Notes under the pieces: generated by a model
Database searches by the model: none
The model's input: only the letters and a program-made list of their open reading frames with translations
What the model was told of the DNA's origin: nothing
Assembly: GCA_903896595.1 (NCBI GenBank)
Contig: CAITYL010000092.1
Location: forward strand, 1-36,393
DNA: 36,393 bases
Origin: an uncultured Lentisphaerota bacterium
GTDB taxonomy: Bacteria; Verrucomicrobiota; Lentisphaeria; Oligosphaerales; CAITYL01
Direction of reading: 5' to 3'
Position numbers and translations under genes: made by a program
Shown: in pieces, positions 6,914 through 16,448 of the stretch
How positions within the stretch are numbered: position 1 is the stretch's first letter
Layout: each line of letters begins with the position of its first letter

Positions 6914-7600
6914 ATGCTACCGTCAATCCTCATTCAGGCCAAAAAGAAAACCGCCATGATCGTGGCGGGAACTCTTGCCCTGGCAAGCCTGGCCATGGTG
7001 TCCACAGCCAAGGCCGCCATTATCACCGGCCAGAGCGTGGGCTTCGTCGCCGGCGATTTCAGTTCCGGCAAGACCGCCAGCAAAACGATTCCGTCGTTCA
7101 ACTTGGCGGGCAATGTTAACGTATGGGAAGCATACAATCTGACGCAAAATATATATACCTCGAATTCCATCAGTCCGTTGGCCGCCCCATACCAGTGTTC
7201 CGTGACATGGAAGCTCACCTCTCCCACTTCCACTCCGATCGGTGGATTTAGCTGGGGCATCTCGAATCTGTGGCTAATCGGTAATGTTTCGCCGAAAGCC
7301 GTGACCGTCCGTTATAGCACCGACAACGCCACCTGGTCGACGCTTAAAACGTACACGGATACCCCAGACAATGGTTATCCCGACCTTTGGGCGCAGACCT
7401 ATACCGCGACCTTGACGGTCGCCAGCAGCGTCTTGTATTTGGGGTTTATTGACAACGCGGACCTATACGCCAACCAAAATCCCCAGATCATCGCAGATGG
7501 TGGCAGCACCAGCTACTTTAGCGTGACGGTGGTGCCCGAACCGGCCAGTCTGGGGCTGCTGGCGCTAGGCGGTCTGGTGCTGGCGCGCCGCCGGCGCTGA
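6914..7600 (+). CDS. PEP-CTERM sorted secreted protein (module I)
   Basis: The 228-residue protein has a long signal peptide (cleavage likely after STAKAA, near residue 36) and a C-terminal sorting signal VVPEPASLGLLALGG followed by a hydrophobic stretch and RRRR. In known systems this signal is processed by an exosortase, and the protein is carried to the cell surface or extracellular matrix. The middle is Ser/Thr-rich and beta-rich, without a recognised catalytic motif. AAGGAG seven bases before the ATG supports the start. It is followed by a GTGGAC palindromic array and the pseudopilin gene, exactly as in module II. Confidence 0.9.
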   Translation: MLPSILIQAKKKTAMIVAGTLALASLAMVSTAKAAIITGQSVGFVAGDFSSGKTASKTIPSFNLAGNVNVWEAYNLTQNIYTSNSISPLAAPYQCSVTWKLTSPTSTPIGGFSWGISNLWLIGNVSPKAVTVRYSTDNATWSTLKTYTDTPDNGYPDLWAQTYTATLTVASSVLYLGFIDNADLYANQNPQIIADGGSTSYFSVTVVPEPASLGLLALGGLVLARRRR

Positions 7601-7608
7601 CTAACGGG

Positions 7609-7686
7609 GTGGACCTTGTGGGCTCGGTGGACACGGTGGACATCGGGCACAAGGTCCACCACGTCCACAGCGTCCACCGGGTCCAC
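7609..7686. repeat. Spaced palindromic array GTGGACnnn/GTCCACnnn, 9-base period (module I)
   Basis: GTGGAC occurs at 7609, 7627 and 7636, and GTCCAC at 7654, 7663, 7672 and 7681, all in the same 9-base phase with variable triplets between. The forward and inverted halves can pair into a long hairpin between the PEP-CTERM stop and the pseudopilin start. It may act as a terminator, attenuator or RNA-processing site. An equivalent array sits at the same place in module II. Confidence 0.88.
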
Positions 7687-7718
7687 ACGCCCCTCCCCAC
7701 CACTGCCAGGTTTTTCCC

Positions 7719-8417
7719 ATGAGACGTTTCACGCTCATTGAGCTTTTGGTGGTGATCGCCATCATCGCGATTCTGGCGAGCCTGTTGTTGCCGGCGCTGA
7801 CGAAGGCGAAAGACGCCACCAAGCGGGTGGCCTGTGCCGCCAATCTGCGTCAAATCCAACTGGGGCTGAACGCCTACGCCGATGATTACGACGGGGGTTA
7901 TCCGCCAAATAACACGCCGTCGGGACTGGCGTCATTGACGCCATGGCCTCAGCCGGGTTTTTGGGATCGGTGGGTTCCGTGGGCCATGGTTTACACGGGA
8001 CAAGCCACCCGTGCGGATGCCACGCGTTGCTATGGCAATGCCGCCGGTATTTGGCGTTGCCCCGCCAATTCCTGCAGCGGCGCGGAGGACGGGTACGCGA
8101 ACCACTATGCCTTCAATGTGGAGATGGCGTCCGATAACACGGGCGGGCTGGGCATTTCCAAACCGAATGGCTGGGGGCATCAGACCGAGATAGTGATGGT
8201 GGTTGACGCGGGGGTGGCGTTTCCGTACAGCGCCACCCGAAATTTTTTTGAAGTCCAGGCGGGGTGGGGCGAGCGGGCCAATGCCGGTCGCTGGCATGCG
8301 GACGGGTATAACGCCGCGTTCCTGGACGGGCATGTGGCCTGGGAGAAAATGCCCGCCGACGGCCAACTGCCCATGGACTATTTTCCCCAAGGCCGCATCT
8401 GGCGGGGAACCTGGTAG
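7719..8417 (+). CDS. Type II/IV pseudopilin-like protein with H-X9-DG motif (module I)
   Basis: The 232-residue protein begins with a prepilin-type leader and hydrophobic helix ([24 protein letters not shown]) with the conserved Glu at position 5 of the mature region. The C-terminal [12 protein letters not shown] fits the H-X9-DG motif of the DUF1559-like pseudopilin family, which is abundant in Planctomycetota, Lentisphaerota and Verrucomicrobiota. The protein is probably cleaved and N-methylated by a prepilin peptidase and anchored in or assembled at the envelope. Whether it forms a filament or works as a secretion or sensing component is unknown. It lies between the PEP-CTERM gene and a secreted glycosidase. 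Confidence 0.93.
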   Translation: MRRFTLIELLVVIAIIAILASLLLPALTKAKDATKRVACAANLRQIQLGLNAYADDYDGGYPPNNTPSGLASLTPWPQPGFWDRWVPWAMVYTGQATRADATRCYGNAAGIWRCPANSCSGAEDGYANHYAFNVEMASDNTGGLGISKPNGWGHQTEIVMVVDAGVAFPYSATRNFFEVQAGWGERANAGRWHADGYNAAFLDGHVAWEKMPADGQLPMDYFPQGRIWRGTW

Positions 8418-8562
8418 CGCCCGGTATCGCTTAGCGCCTTCGCCACCAGCGGCGCGCCGGTTTCGGCGACCGTCGTCGGCGAGAGGTGGAGGCGGGGGGC
8501 GCCCCCCATCGTTGCAACACCAACTAGCACCACGAAAAACCGCATCTGGCACGGAGGCTCTT

Positions 8563-10200
8563 ATGGCGCTGTTTCATCCACGGCATTTTCTCTGGACCGG
8601 CGTTTTGACGCTGGCCCTGGCGGCCAGCCACGGAGCCGCCGGGCAGGACGCGCCGCGCACCATCCAGATCAAGCCGGCGGCGTGGAGCGCCACCGGCGGC
8701 GACGACATGGCCCGGCTGCGCCAGCTCGCCAACGGCGTGGGCTGGGAATTCGAGCCCAATGCCCAGACCACCGCCGGCTTGAAGCAGATCGGCATCAAGC
8801 GCATCCGCTGCATCAACGTGGATCCGTTGCAGGGCGTGTTTGACGCGCAGGGCCGCTTTGTGGTGGATGCCAAGGCCAACGGCGGCCTGGTCGCCCATCT
8901 CGCGACCTGCCGGGCGATTGGCGCCCAACCGCACGTCATCATCGCCACCGGCCTGCATCCCGACCTGGTATTGAAGGCGGCGGATCTCAAGAGCAAAGAC
9001 CCCAGCCTGCTGGGCCTGGTCCATCAGGCCACCTTCGGCCCCACCGACTGGGGCAAGTTCCGCAGCTATTGCCAGGCCTATTTCGAGTACGTCATGATCA
9101 CCCAAGGCTTTGCCGGCGCCTGTTTTGAGGTGGCCAACGAGCCGGACGCGGGCGGCGGCATCATCGAACAGCCGCCCAAAGCGGGCCCCGGTTCACGGCG
9201 GGCTTTTGAGGCGTATTTCAAGCTCTACCGGAACGTCGCCCAGACGGCGGCGGAATTTGAAAAGGCGCATCCGGGCACCAAGGTCACCCTGGGCGGTCCC
9301 GCCACCACCTGGGCCTTCACCTTCCGCTTCGGCGACTTCAACTGGCAGGAGGCGTTCCTGCGCGAAGTCCGCAACCAGAAGGTCAAGCTCGATTTCATCG
9401 GCCTGCATTTTTATGGCAATCTCACGCCGCTGACCGGCGAAGGCGGCACCTATCCCAGTTTTGCCGACATGACCCGGATCACCCGGGGCTGGCGCGACAG
9501 CTACACCCCCGGGGTGCCGATCTGGCTGACCGAATGGGGGGCGACCTACCACACGTCGCTGGAACCGCAGTCCCTGCACAATGCCAACCACGTCGGCGCG
9601 GCGTGGACGGCGGCCTTTCTCAACCAAATGCTGATCGAGGGGATTGACCGTTCCATTTATCTGGTCACCACTGACTTGCTCCAGGAAAGCCAGGGCAAAT
9701 GGCAGGACGTCTGGGGCTGGCCGGCCTTGTTCACCAATCCGACCGTGCATGGCACCCATCCCAAGGCGCCCTATCATGTCTTCACCATGCTGTCGCGCAT
9801 GGCGCCCCAGCGGGTCGAGGCCATGAGTCCCGGCGGCACCGTGGGCTGCCTGGCCTCCCGCGACGCCGCCACCGGCCGGCTGACCGTGCTGCTATGGAAC
9901 TTTGGCTACCGGATCGACGAGTTTGGGCCGGGCGCCGAACTGGCCAAGACCGAGACGGTCATGCTCCGCGTGGTTGAGGACGAACGGCTGCTGCGCGGCC
10001 GGGTGCGGGTCAGCCGCACGCTGGTCAGCCAGACCGTCAGCAACGCCTACGACCTGTTCGCCAAGGGGCAGCCGATCGACCAGCGGGCGGAATTGCAGGT
10101 GGTGGACCAGGGCGTCCTCCGCCCGGTGGACAATGCCCTTTACTATGGCTTTGCCCTGCCCCCCTCCTCCGTCAGCCTGGTTGAATTGACGCCGGAATGA
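8563..10200 (+). CDS. Secreted GH39-like (clan GH-A) glycoside hydrolase, module I
   Basis: The track ORF begins far upstream at 8203. The ATG at 8563 with ACGGAGG six bases before it gives a 545-residue protein with a signal peptide (GVLTLALAASHGAAGQ). A TIM barrel follows: FEVANEPD carries the likely acid/base Glu193, and IWLTEWGATY the likely nucleophile Glu324, in the order and spacing of GH39 and related clan GH-A enzymes. The C-terminal part (about 400-545) is beta-rich, as in GH39. A close paralogue of identical length is encoded at 21333-22970. Substrate is unknown; GH39 includes beta-xylosidases, alpha-L-iduronidases and arabinose-related activities. Confidence 0.8.
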   Translation: MALFHPRHFLWTGVLTLALAASHGAAGQDAPRTIQIKPAAWSATGGDDMARLRQLANGVGWEFEPNAQTTAGLKQIGIKRIRCINVDPLQGVFDAQGRFVVDAKANGGLVAHLATCRAIGAQPHVIIATGLHPDLVLKAADLKSKDPSLLGLVHQATFGPTDWGKFRSYCQAYFEYVMITQGFAGACFEVANEPDAGGGIIEQPPKAGPGSRRAFEAYFKLYRNVAQTAAEFEKAHPGTKVTLGGPATTWAFTFRFGDFNWQEAFLREVRNQKVKLDFIGLHFYGNLTPLTGEGGTYPSFADMTRITRGWRDSYTPGVPIWLTEWGATYHTSLEPQSLHNANHVGAAWTAAFLNQMLIEGIDRSIYLVTTDLLQESQGKWQDVWGWPALFTNPTVHGTHPKAPYHVFTMLSRMAPQRVEAMSPGGTVGCLASRDAATGRLTVLLWNFGYRIDEFGPGAELAKTETVMLRVVEDERLLRGRVRVSRTLVSQTVSNAYDLFAKGQPIDQRAELQVVDQGVLRPVDNALYYGFALPPSSVSLVELTPE

Positions 10201-10249
10201 CGCCGCCGCCCTTCTCTTTTGTGGTTAGAAATACTTAAACCGGGCGTTC

Positions 10250-11593
10250 ATGATGAGAAAACCGACTATTCAGTTGCTCTTGTCAGGCTTTTTGGGGCTT
10301 GGCTGGTGTTGCCACGCCGAGCAAAAATTATTCGCCGTTCCGGATTTCCAAGAGTTGCCCCCCAACTTCAAGGTGTTGTCTGAAAAAACGGCCGACGGCG
10401 TCAGGGTGACCGAGTTTTATATGAGCGGAGCGCCTTTTAACGGCGCGCCCACAAGACTCTATGCCTTTTATGCCTGCCCTGAAAAACCGGGACCTTATCC
10501 CGGCGTCGTTCAGCTTCACGGCGCCGGCCTGGGCGTTCTCAAACCGGAGGCCGCGATTTTCTACGCGAAAAACGGCTTTGCCTGCATTTCCATCGACTGG
10601 TGCGGGCCCGAGAAGGAACGGCACGTTCCCCGGAAGCCGCCCTACTCCGAGTTTGCGGCGGCGGGCAATCTCGCCAGTCCACTCCTCAATCCACCAACCG
10701 GAGCGGTGGCAAATAATCAGCCCTGGAAAATCGTTCTCCCCGAGCACAGCGGCATTACCAACGGAGTTAAGTTCGTCCGCCGCGCGTTGATGTTTTTACG
10801 GAGCCGGCCGGAAGTGGACTCCGGCAAGCTCTGCCTGTCGGGAATGTCAGCGGGGGCGCATGTGTCGCTTTTGGTCATTGGCCAGGAACCGGAACTCAGG
10901 GCGGCCGCGGTCAAATATGGATGTGCCTTTATCAGGGACCTGCCGGGGTTTTTTGGCGGTTATTTCGGGCCGGTCGCCATGACCGCCAAGGAAGACCAGG
11001 ATGCCTGGCTGGCCGTTCTTGATCCGAAACATTACATCACCGGTTACCGGGCGAGCGTGCTGCTGCTCTCCGGGACGGACGATATTTTTTTCTGGATGCC
11101 GGTGGTCCTTTACACCTACCGGGCGATTCCCACCTCAAAACGCCTGCTCATGCTTCCCAACGACAATCACACACAGGTGGAAAACGAAGTTTTGCCCTTG
11201 CGCTATTTCAACGCCATCCTGGGCACGGCGGCGGCGTTTCCCGCCATCACGGTGCGACCGGCGCGACCGGAGGGGGATAACGTGCGGCTGACCATGAACA
11301 TCACGGCCCCGTCCACGCTGACCACGGTGGCCTATGTGTTCAAGACGATGCCGGCAAACGCATTTGGGTTCGCGGGCGGGTGGACGGTTAAACCCGCCAC
11401 CAAAAACGCGGCCGCCTGGGAACTGATGGTTCCCGCCCCCAAGCCGGGTGAACAGATGGTGGCATACGGCATCGTGGAAGATGAAACCGGCGCAAAAACC
11501 ACTTCCGACACGGTTGAATTCCCCGAGTATCCGGCCTGGCGAGGGGGCCAGCCTGCACCGCGTTCCTCGGCGGGGCGCGCGGCGGAAAAATAG
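10250..11593 (+). CDS. Secreted alpha/beta-hydrolase, probable carbohydrate esterase
   Basis: This 447-residue protein has an N-terminal signal peptide (LLLSGFLGLGWCCHA). An alpha/beta-hydrolase fold follows with LHGAGLG (oxyanion region), nucleophile motif GMSAG (Ser200), acid in SGTDD (Asp277 or 278) and His307 in DNHTQ. The overall layout recalls acetyl-xylan-esterase or dienelactone-hydrolase-type enzymes. A C-terminal beta-domain of about 110 residues (from ITVRPARPEG) is extra. It lies 49 bases after the GH39-like gene, so a role in removing acyl groups from the same polysaccharide is a reasonable inference. Substrate is not determined. Confidence 0.82.
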   Translation: MMRKPTIQLLLSGFLGLGWCCHAEQKLFAVPDFQELPPNFKVLSEKTADGVRVTEFYMSGAPFNGAPTRLYAFYACPEKPGPYPGVVQLHGAGLGVLKPEAAIFYAKNGFACISIDWCGPEKERHVPRKPPYSEFAAAGNLASPLLNPPTGAVANNQPWKIVLPEHSGITNGVKFVRRALMFLRSRPEVDSGKLCLSGMSAGAHVSLLVIGQEPELRAAAVKYGCAFIRDLPGFFGGYFGPVAMTAKEDQDAWLAVLDPKHYITGYRASVLLLSGTDDIFFWMPVVLYTYRAIPTSKRLLMLPNDNHTQVENEVLPLRYFNAILGTAAAFPAITVRPARPEGDNVRLTMNITAPSTLTTVAYVFKTMPANAFGFAGGWTVKPATKNAAAWELMVPAPKPGEQMVAYGIVEDETGAKTTSDTVEFPEYPAWRGGQPAPRSSAGRAAEK

Positions 11594-11615
11594 TCAACAC
11601 GGTCAAAGCGATGGG

Positions 11616-11699
11616 ATGCGGACCGCCTGGGGAGGCCGCCGGCCGATTCTGCTGTGGATGACGCCATTCGTTTGCCTGGCCCTGGTCTTGATTGCCTAG
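11616..11699 (+). CDS. Possible 27-residue hydrophobic ORF
   Basis: Between the esterase and the UROD-like gene an ATG opens a 27-residue peptide with a short basic N-terminus and one hydrophobic segment (PILLWMTPFVCLALVLIA). It resembles the first membrane helix of a transporter and may be a remnant. No good ribosome binding site is visible. Confidence 0.2.
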   Translation: MRTAWGGRRPILLWMTPFVCLALVLIA

Positions 11700-11730
11700 A
11701 TTATTACACGCTTCTGCGGAGGCTCATGAG

Positions 11731-12960
11731 ATGAATGTATCGCACCACGATCGCACCCTCCTCCGCACCCTGGCCGCCAGGCTCAGGGAGATCGCCGGAT
11801 TGCCCGTGATGGCGGAGCGCAAGCGCCGCTGGCGTCACCACAATGCGCTGAACAGCGAACGGCCGCTGGTGCTGGCATTTCCCGAAGGCGCCTGGCCGGA
11901 ACTGCTCCCCGAATCGGTGTGCGAATGCGGGGACGAACTGGTGCGTTCATGGGAATATGGGCTTCGGCAACGGATTTTTTCACATGACGTGATCAATGAC
12001 GACAATGTGACCGAGCCGTTCCTTGACCTCGAATTCGAGCTCTGGCGCGGCGACCTCGGTTTTCCGGTAAAGCAAACCACCGGCACCGGCCGCGGGAGCT
12101 TCGCCTGGGAGCCGCCGATCAAGCATCTCGCCAACGATATTCCGCGGCTCCAACACTGCGAATTTTCCTTCGACAAAGCCGCCTGGCGGAGAAAATTCGA
12201 GATCGCGCAGGAGCTGGTCGGCGATATCATCACGCCTCGTCCCTGGGCGCGGTTCGCGTTGGCGCTGTCGGCGCCGTCGCGCGCGGTGACGCTCCTTGGA
12301 TTCGAGTATTACTCGCTCGCAATGTATGACGCCCCGGCGGAACTGCACACGCTCATGCGCTTCCTCGCCGAAGAGGACAACCGCTATCTCGATTACCTTG
12401 AGCGCGAAGGCCTGCTCTGGCTCAATAACGGCAATGATTATGTCGGTTCGGGCGGCGTGGCGTACACGGACGAACTTCCGCGGCACGATGATGGCGCGGG
12501 AATGCCGGTGCGTCTCGCCGATGTATGGGGGAGCGCCCAGGCGCAGGACACGCTCGGCATCTCGCCCGAGATGTTCGCCGAATTCATTTTGCCATACCAG
12601 CGGCCGGCCATGGAACGCTTTGGGCTTTCCGCGTATGGCTGTTGCGAACCGCTCGACAAACGTCTCGACGCGCTTTTCGCCGTGAAAAATCTGCGCCGCA
12701 TTGCCGTCGCGCCGTGGGCCGATCAGGAAGTGTGCGCGGCGAAGATGGGAACGCGGTATGTCTTCTCGCGCAAACCCAATCCGACGATGGTGTGTGTTCA
12801 GTTTAATGAAGACGAGATACGCGCCGATCTCCGGAAAACCCTGGCGCTCGCCGGAAAATTGAATCTCGAGATTATCCTGAAAGATACCCACACGATTCAG
12901 AACGAAGCGTGGCGCATCCCGCGCTGGGTGGCCATCGCGCGGGAAGAGATCGACGCCTGA
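11731..12960 (+). CDS. Uroporphyrinogen-decarboxylase-like (URO-D/MetE-fold) protein, module I
   Basis: The ATG at 11731, with GGAGG eight bases upstream, gives 409 residues; the track start 13 codons earlier has no support. The protein looks like a divergent member of the URO-D superfamily, with an N-terminal helical region and the motif YGCCEPLDKR (Cys304-Cys305) where corrinoid methyltransferase relatives have metal-ligand residues. It is unlikely to be HemE, because it is much longer and sits among carbohydrate genes. Such proteins are common in sugar loci of this group of bacteria, but their reaction is not established. Its stop shares bases with the next start (TGATG). Confidence 0.7.
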   Translation: MNVSHHDRTLLRTLAARLREIAGLPVMAERKRRWRHHNALNSERPLVLAFPEGAWPELLPESVCECGDELVRSWEYGLRQRIFSHDVINDDNVTEPFLDLEFELWRGDLGFPVKQTTGTGRGSFAWEPPIKHLANDIPRLQHCEFSFDKAAWRRKFEIAQELVGDIITPRPWARFALALSAPSRAVTLLGFEYYSLAMYDAPAELHTLMRFLAEEDNRYLDYLEREGLLWLNNGNDYVGSGGVAYTDELPRHDDGAGMPVRLADVWGSAQAQDTLGISPEMFAEFILPYQRPAMERFGLSAYGCCEPLDKRLDALFAVKNLRRIAVAPWADQEVCAAKMGTRYVFSRKPNPTMVCVQFNEDEIRADLRKTLALAGKLNLEIILKDTHTIQNEAWRIPRWVAIAREEIDA

Positions 12961-13121
12961 TGGACTGGCTCACCCAGAACGGCACCCGCCCGGAGATGTA
13001 CCGCTACTGCTACCTGTGGGGCTTCGTGATATTCGGCATTTCCACATTCTTCATGTACCTGCTGTACCGGAGCTGGCGCGCCCACGGCGGCCCGCATAAC
13101 TATCTGCCGCCAAGGGTATGA
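12960..13121 (+). CDS. Small single-span membrane protein, coupled to the UROD-like gene
   Basis: A 53-residue ORF starts inside the UROD-like stop codon (TGATG), giving translational coupling. It has one clear membrane helix (LWGFVIFGISTFFMYLLY) and a basic C-terminal tail. The track shows a longer version starting upstream in another gene's frame. It matches no family I recognise. It ends exactly where the duplicated GH36 tail begins, so its own 3' end may have been changed by that rearrangement. Confidence 0.6.
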   Translation: MDWLTQNGTRPEMYRYCYLWGFVIFGISTFFMYLLYRSWRAHGGPHNYLPPRV

Positions 13122-13130
13122 TATACCGAA

Positions 13131-13384
13131 GGGATGGCATTCAGTATTATGACCCGTCGACGAAGAAGGGCGTCGTATATCTCTTCAAGCCGAGTCCCGT
13201 GGCGGATACGATCACCATTCAGCTTCGCGGCGTCGAACCCGGCGTCCGCTACCGTCTGACCTTTGAAGACGCTTCCAATCCCAACGTGGAAAAAACCGGC
13301 GAGGAGTTGTCCAAAGGCCTGGAAGTCACGCTCAAGGGGGCGCCAGTGTCGGAATTGATCTTCCTGGAAGGTGTTCCCAAATGA
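13131..13384 (+). pseudogene. Duplicated 3' end of the GH36 gene (C-terminal fragment)
   Basis: These 254 bases match 18949-19202, the end of the GH36 gene, with only about nine differences. They encode the last ~84 residues (DGIQYYDPS to FLEGVPK) without the catalytic domain. The track ORF starts at an ATG (13118) in the overlap with the small membrane protein stop. It is best read as a fragment left by duplication or recombination of the glycosidase array, not as a working gene. The match continues past the stop into the shared leader sequence. Confidence 0.85.
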
Positions 13385-13430
13385 GTATCAGAACGTGATA
13401 AACCACAACCACCAGGAGAATAACATGCAG
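13371..13430 (+). repeat. Array leader repeat, copy 1
   Basis: GTGTTCCCAAATGAGTATCA... continues to AACGTGATAAACCACAACC and ACCAGGAGAATAACATGCAG. The same sequence recurs at 19189-19240 (with an internal deletion of about 17 bases) and 21152-21227. It carries a ribosome binding site (AGGAG) directly before the ATG at 13425. Confidence 0.88.
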
Positions 13431-16400
13431 GCAAACACTCATGAAGAACAAACCAGGAGATCTGCAATGACCACAAAGAACGCAATCTACGGACGTCCAT
13501 TCGCCACCCCGACACAGACCGCCTTGATCCCGCTGCCTGCCGGGGCCGTGGAACCGCAAGGCTGGCTGCGCGACCGGTGCCTGGCGGCCCGCGATGGGTA
13601 TACTGGGCACATGGACGACGTTCACGAGGCCTTCCGGCAAGCGTGGGCTGCGGACTACACCATGACCGGCGACAAACTGAACAGTTGGCAACTCGGCGCT
13701 TGGCCCTACGAAGGCGGCGGGTACTGGTTTGAAGGGTTGGTCCGCCTGGGGTATGCCCTGCACGACGAAGCCCTCATCCGGCAGGCAGAAACGCGACTGG
13801 GTGCCGTCGCGGACCGCATGAACGACAAGGGCATTCTGTTCTACTGGTGGCTCGACCGCAACACCCCCCAAGATGTTGCCGCGGCGGACGGCTGGCCGAT
13901 ATGGGCGAACGGGTTGTTCGGACGCGCATTGGCCGCCGCTTGCGCCGCCTCGCAGGACCCGCGCTTCCGGCGCGCCTTGATTGCCGGATACAACGGCAGT
14001 CGAGAATGGTGTCATGGCCCCTTGACGAATGTCTGGCCGGCATTAGAGGCCTACACCTGGTCCGGCGACGCCGCGATCAAGGCCAGGCTGACGGAGCTCT
14101 TCAAAGACGGTGGCTATGATAAAGTAGCATTTGAGGGGCAGTATCTAGGCCGTTACTTCCGAAAACCCGATTCGTCGGCCGGGACGGAAGATGTGCATAG
14201 TGTAGTTTTACAGGAACACGCCATCATTGGGGCGCTGGGATACCTTTGGACGGGCGACCGTGAAATGTACGATACCGCCGTGGCCTGGTTTGATGTTGTC
14301 GAGCGGCAAGCCATGCAGCCGCATGGTGTCATCGTCGGCGATGAGCACTTCGGGCCAAAGGGCGCGTTGCGTGGCACGGAAACCTGCGACGTGGCGGGGC
14401 ACTTGTGGAGCCGGCTGGTGTTGCTGATGGCCGGGGGCGACGGCGCGTGGGCCGACCAGAACGAGCGCGCCTTCTTCAATGCAGGCGCGGCGGCCATGGC
14501 GCCCGACTACCGCACGCACGTCTATCACCAGGCGCCCAACCGCACGGCTGACCGTGGCGGAGAGTTTTCCTATTCTACATATTACCCAGTGCTTTGCTGC
14601 ACTGCGTCGCTGAACCGCATCCTGCCATACTATGTCACGCATATGTGGATGGCGACGCACGACAACGGCCTGGTCGCCACGCACTACGGTCCGTGCCGTC
14701 TCTCGGCATTAGCCGGGGACAACGTACCGGTGCGTATCGATTGCCGGACGAACTATCCCTTCAACGAGGTGATCGATATGTCCATCGCCCTCGAACGGCC
14801 GGCTGCCTTCCCGATTTCCCTGCGAATTCCCGGCTGGTGCCGGCAGGCGGGCATCACGGTCAATGGCGCTCCGATTCCGTCCGAACCGGACACGAAGGGA
14901 TTTGTCCGCATTGAACGCACCTGGCGCGACGGCGACACGATTGGGCTGAGTTTCCCGATGTCTGTGAAGGTCGACACCGGCTTGGATATGAATTCCATAA
15001 ACGACTTACCCTATATTCCGTCAAGAGAAAAATTGCGCAACGGCAATGTGCTCCCGGCCGCGCCCTATGCCACGGTCTCGTACGGCCCACTTCTGTTCGC
15101 CTTGCCGATCGCCGAGTCGGCGGCCGACAAGAACCATAATACGCCGGATTCGGCGGCGAAGTGGAACTATGCACTGGACGAGGTGACGGGGAATGGAATA
15201 ACCGTGGAGCGCACCGACATGCCCGGACAATGGGACTGGCCGCTGGAGTCGCCGCTACGGCTGCGTGTACCGGCGGTGCCCTGCGATTGGAGCCCGAACT
15301 ACTATGAGCCGTTACCGCCCGACGCCGTTGCGGACGGGCCGCGCGAGACCCTGACGCTCGTGCCCTACGGGTGTACGCGCTTCCGGGTATCCATGTTCCC
15401 CGTGACCGAGCGCGCCTGGCGTCCGCACCAACGCGCCTGGTCCGACCTTACGCCCTTTGTCAAGTCATTGCGGGTCAGCCGGCCACTGCCGGCTTCCACC
15501 GGGGATGACCGGATGAACTATCCCGCTGATGATGCGGCACTCGGGCTGGAGTGGAAGACCTTCGCCGACGCTTGCTGCAGTGCCAAACTCCACCCTCCGC
15601 TGGAGGCCGACTGGACGGTGTTCGGACCGATTCCGGCGCCGCAATCTAACGTTACTCCGGCCCCGGAGTCATGGGCTTCCGCACCCGCGGCCATCACCGT
15701 CGCTGACGTCAGGTTTGACGGTCGGCGCATGCGCTCCGACGGCGGTGTGCTGCGCGTGCCTGACCACAGCGGCCCGACTCTGCTGGCTGCCACCGTGTGG
15801 GACAGCGAGGCGGACGGCACGCTCCAAATCGCTTTTTCCGCAGATTGGTGTGCGCGCTGGTGGATCAACGGGCAGCCGGCCTATTCGACATTTGACAAAG
15901 GCAATGAAGTCGGCCCCGGCACTGCCCCGCGCTTCGCGCACATTTTTGGCGCACCGGTACGCCGGGGTCCCAACCTGATTGTAGTGCAGATTGCGGGAGG
16001 GAGGGATAGTTGTGGTGTGGCCATGGAGGCCGCCCTGCTGCCGCCCCGGCAGGTCGACGCGACTCGCAATGAACAGCGCCTGATCTACGCCGCTTCCTTC
16101 GTTTGCTCCGAACCGATGCGGCTGGAGGCTTGTTTGGGCTATGACGGGCCGACGCAGGTGTGGATTGACGGCGGGTTAATCTACGACGACCCGGACGGTT
16201 CAAAGATCCCCATGCTGCCTTCCGCCCTACGTACGACGTGGCCCGTCACGCGCATCGTGCCCGACGCGGTTTGTCTCGGCTTTGAGGCTGCAGCGGGCAC
16301 GCACGAGATCCGAATTGCCCGCGGACTACTCAAGGACCGCGACCCCGGGATCTTTCTGCGATTCAAGCGAACGGACATGCCGGTGTTCTCCCTCGCAGCA

Positions 16401-16448
16401 AAGCGGCCGGCATTGCCGAAACTGTTAACGGATTCGACACAAGCCTAA
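13425..16448 (+). CDS. GH127-family beta-L-arabinofuranosidase with C-terminal accessory module
   Basis: From the ATG at 13425 (AGGAG six bases upstream) the protein has 1,007 residues. The ATG at 13467, also with AGGAG, is an equally good start and would drop a repeat-derived leader peptide. The alpha/alpha-toroid domain of GH127 (formerly DUF1680) is clear: GTETCDVAG carries the likely catalytic Glu319, and YPVLCCTASLNR the catalytic Cys pair (391-392), corresponding to Glu322 and Cys417 of HypBA1. After about residue 690 an extra beta-rich region appears (FSADWCARWWINGQPAY, GGRDSCG) that is shared with the N-terminus of the next protein. There is no signal peptide, so action on imported arabino-oligosaccharides is likely. 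Confidence 0.88.
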   Translation: MQANTHEEQTRRSAMTTKNAIYGRPFATPTQTALIPLPAGAVEPQGWLRDRCLAARDGYTGHMDDVHEAFRQAWAADYTMTGDKLNSWQLGAWPYEGGGYWFEGLVRLGYALHDEALIRQAETRLGAVADRMNDKGILFYWWLDRNTPQDVAAADGWPIWANGLFGRALAAACAASQDPRFRRALIAGYNGSREWCHGPLTNVWPALEAYTWSGDAAIKARLTELFKDGGYDKVAFEGQYLGRYFRKPDSSAGTEDVHSVVLQEHAIIGALGYLWTGDREMYDTAVAWFDVVERQAMQPHGVIVGDEHFGPKGALRGTETCDVAGHLWSRLVLLMAGGDGAWADQNERAFFNAGAAAMAPDYRTHVYHQAPNRTADRGGEFSYSTYYPVLCCTASLNRILPYYVTHMWMATHDNGLVATHYGPCRLSALAGDNVPVRIDCRTNYPFNEVIDMSIALERPAAFPISLRIPGWCRQAGITVNGAPIPSEPDTKGFVRIERTWRDGDTIGLSFPMSVKVDTGLDMNSINDLPYIPSREKLRNGNVLPAAPYATVSYGPLLFALPIAESAADKNHNTPDSAAKWNYALDEVTGNGITVERTDMPGQWDWPLESPLRLRVPAVPCDWSPNYYEPLPPDAVADGPRETLTLVPYGCTRFRVSMFPVTERAWRPHQRAWSDLTPFVKSLRVSRPLPASTGDDRMNYPADDAALGLEWKTFADACCSAKLHPPLEADWTVFGPIPAPQSNVTPAPESWASAPAAITVADVRFDGRRMRSDGGVLRVPDHSGPTLLAATVWDSEADGTLQIAFSADWCARWWINGQPAYSTFDKGNEVGPGTAPRFAHIFGAPVRRGPNLIVVQIAGGRDSCGVAMEAALLPPRQVDATRNEQRLIYAASFVCSEPMRLEACLGYDGPTQVWIDGGLIYDDPDGSKIPMLPSALRTTWPVTRIVPDAVCLGFEAAAGTHEIRIARGLLKDRDPGIFLRFKRTDMPVFSLAAKRPALPKLLTDSTQA

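Noticed and set aside
8203-8562. Extra 120 residues at the start of the GH39-like ORF
   Set aside because: They overlap the end of the pseudopilin gene in another frame; the ATG at 8563 has a good ribosome binding site and opens a signal peptide.
13118-13384. 88-residue independent gene
   Set aside because: It is a near-identical copy of the GH36 C-terminus without its catalytic domain, so it is annotated as a fragment.
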